Below are positions 36,214 to 36,214 of a stretch of 36,214 nucleotides of DNA, piece by piece (the stretch's first letter is position 1; each line of letters opens with the position of its first letter). The stretch comes from a virus: the IMG/VR virus record IMGVR_UViG_3300020118_000379, positions 1-36,214 of that record; one strand, written 5' to 3'. The notes under the pieces are model-generated. The model saw only the letters and a program-made list of their open reading frames with translations. It did not search any database and was not told where the DNA came from. The translations under genes and the position numbers were made by a program.

Positions 36214-36214
36214 A

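Overview
The window is a GC-rich (roughly two-thirds G+C) stretch of a tailed-phage or prophage genome, cut inside genes at both ends. The head and packaging genes resemble phage Mu: a DUF935-type portal, a MuF/SPP1 gp7-like head protein, a protease/scaffold protein and a gpT-like major capsid protein. They are followed by connector and tail genes. I see no integrase, repressor, polymerase or lysis gene, so lifestyle and host cannot be read from the window; strong AGGAGG-like ribosome sites point to a bacterial host. Genes are tightly packed. Many start with GTG and overlap the previous stop by four bases (GTGA or ATGA), which fixes many starts.

Layout. Nearly all structural genes are on the minus strand and read from right to left. 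From 36214 to 30546 lies a nucleic-acid block: small unknown genes, a ribbon-helix-helix protein, an HNH protein, a DUF1643 protein, a ParB/MT-A70 adenine methyltransferase fusion, a broken zinc-ribbon/transposase-tail gene, a broken second DNA methyltransferase and another HNH protein. From 30533 to 24355 is packaging: a small-terminase candidate, a large terminase carrying an intein in its Walker A loop, and the portal. Between the portal and the MuF-like gene sit four genes whose products begin with export or membrane signals, including a 1000-residue YadA-like adhesin. From 13786 to 1 come protease/scaffold, decoration protein, capsid, a tRNA-Met, connector and tail proteins and the start of a probable tape measure.

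Three plus-strand units interrupt this order. The largest (13894-18928) is a 13-gene operon with a tandem ribbon-helix-helix protein, an Rnl2-like RNA ligase, a GroES co-chaperonin followed by a second diverged GroES-like protein, cysteine-rich small proteins and two membrane peptides; it ends at a strong terminator. A smaller unit (3821-4968) encodes four unknown proteins. Two related HNH-type endonucleases (5085 and 7331) flank one tail gene like free-standing homing genes.

Most notable: a class 3 intein in the terminase Walker A loop whose second LAGLIDADG motif has lost its acidic residue; a shared upstream element exactly 33 nt before the start codons of three operon-leading genes that lack ribosome sites (937, 13786, 25923), suggesting leaderless late promoters; tandem GroES-like genes; an initiator-like tRNA in the same genome as an RNA ligase; and a perfect 15-bp inverted repeat in the linker of the ParB/MT-A70 gene. 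Three apparent frameshifts (near 1150, 32365 and 32100-32175) could be real decay or assembly errors.
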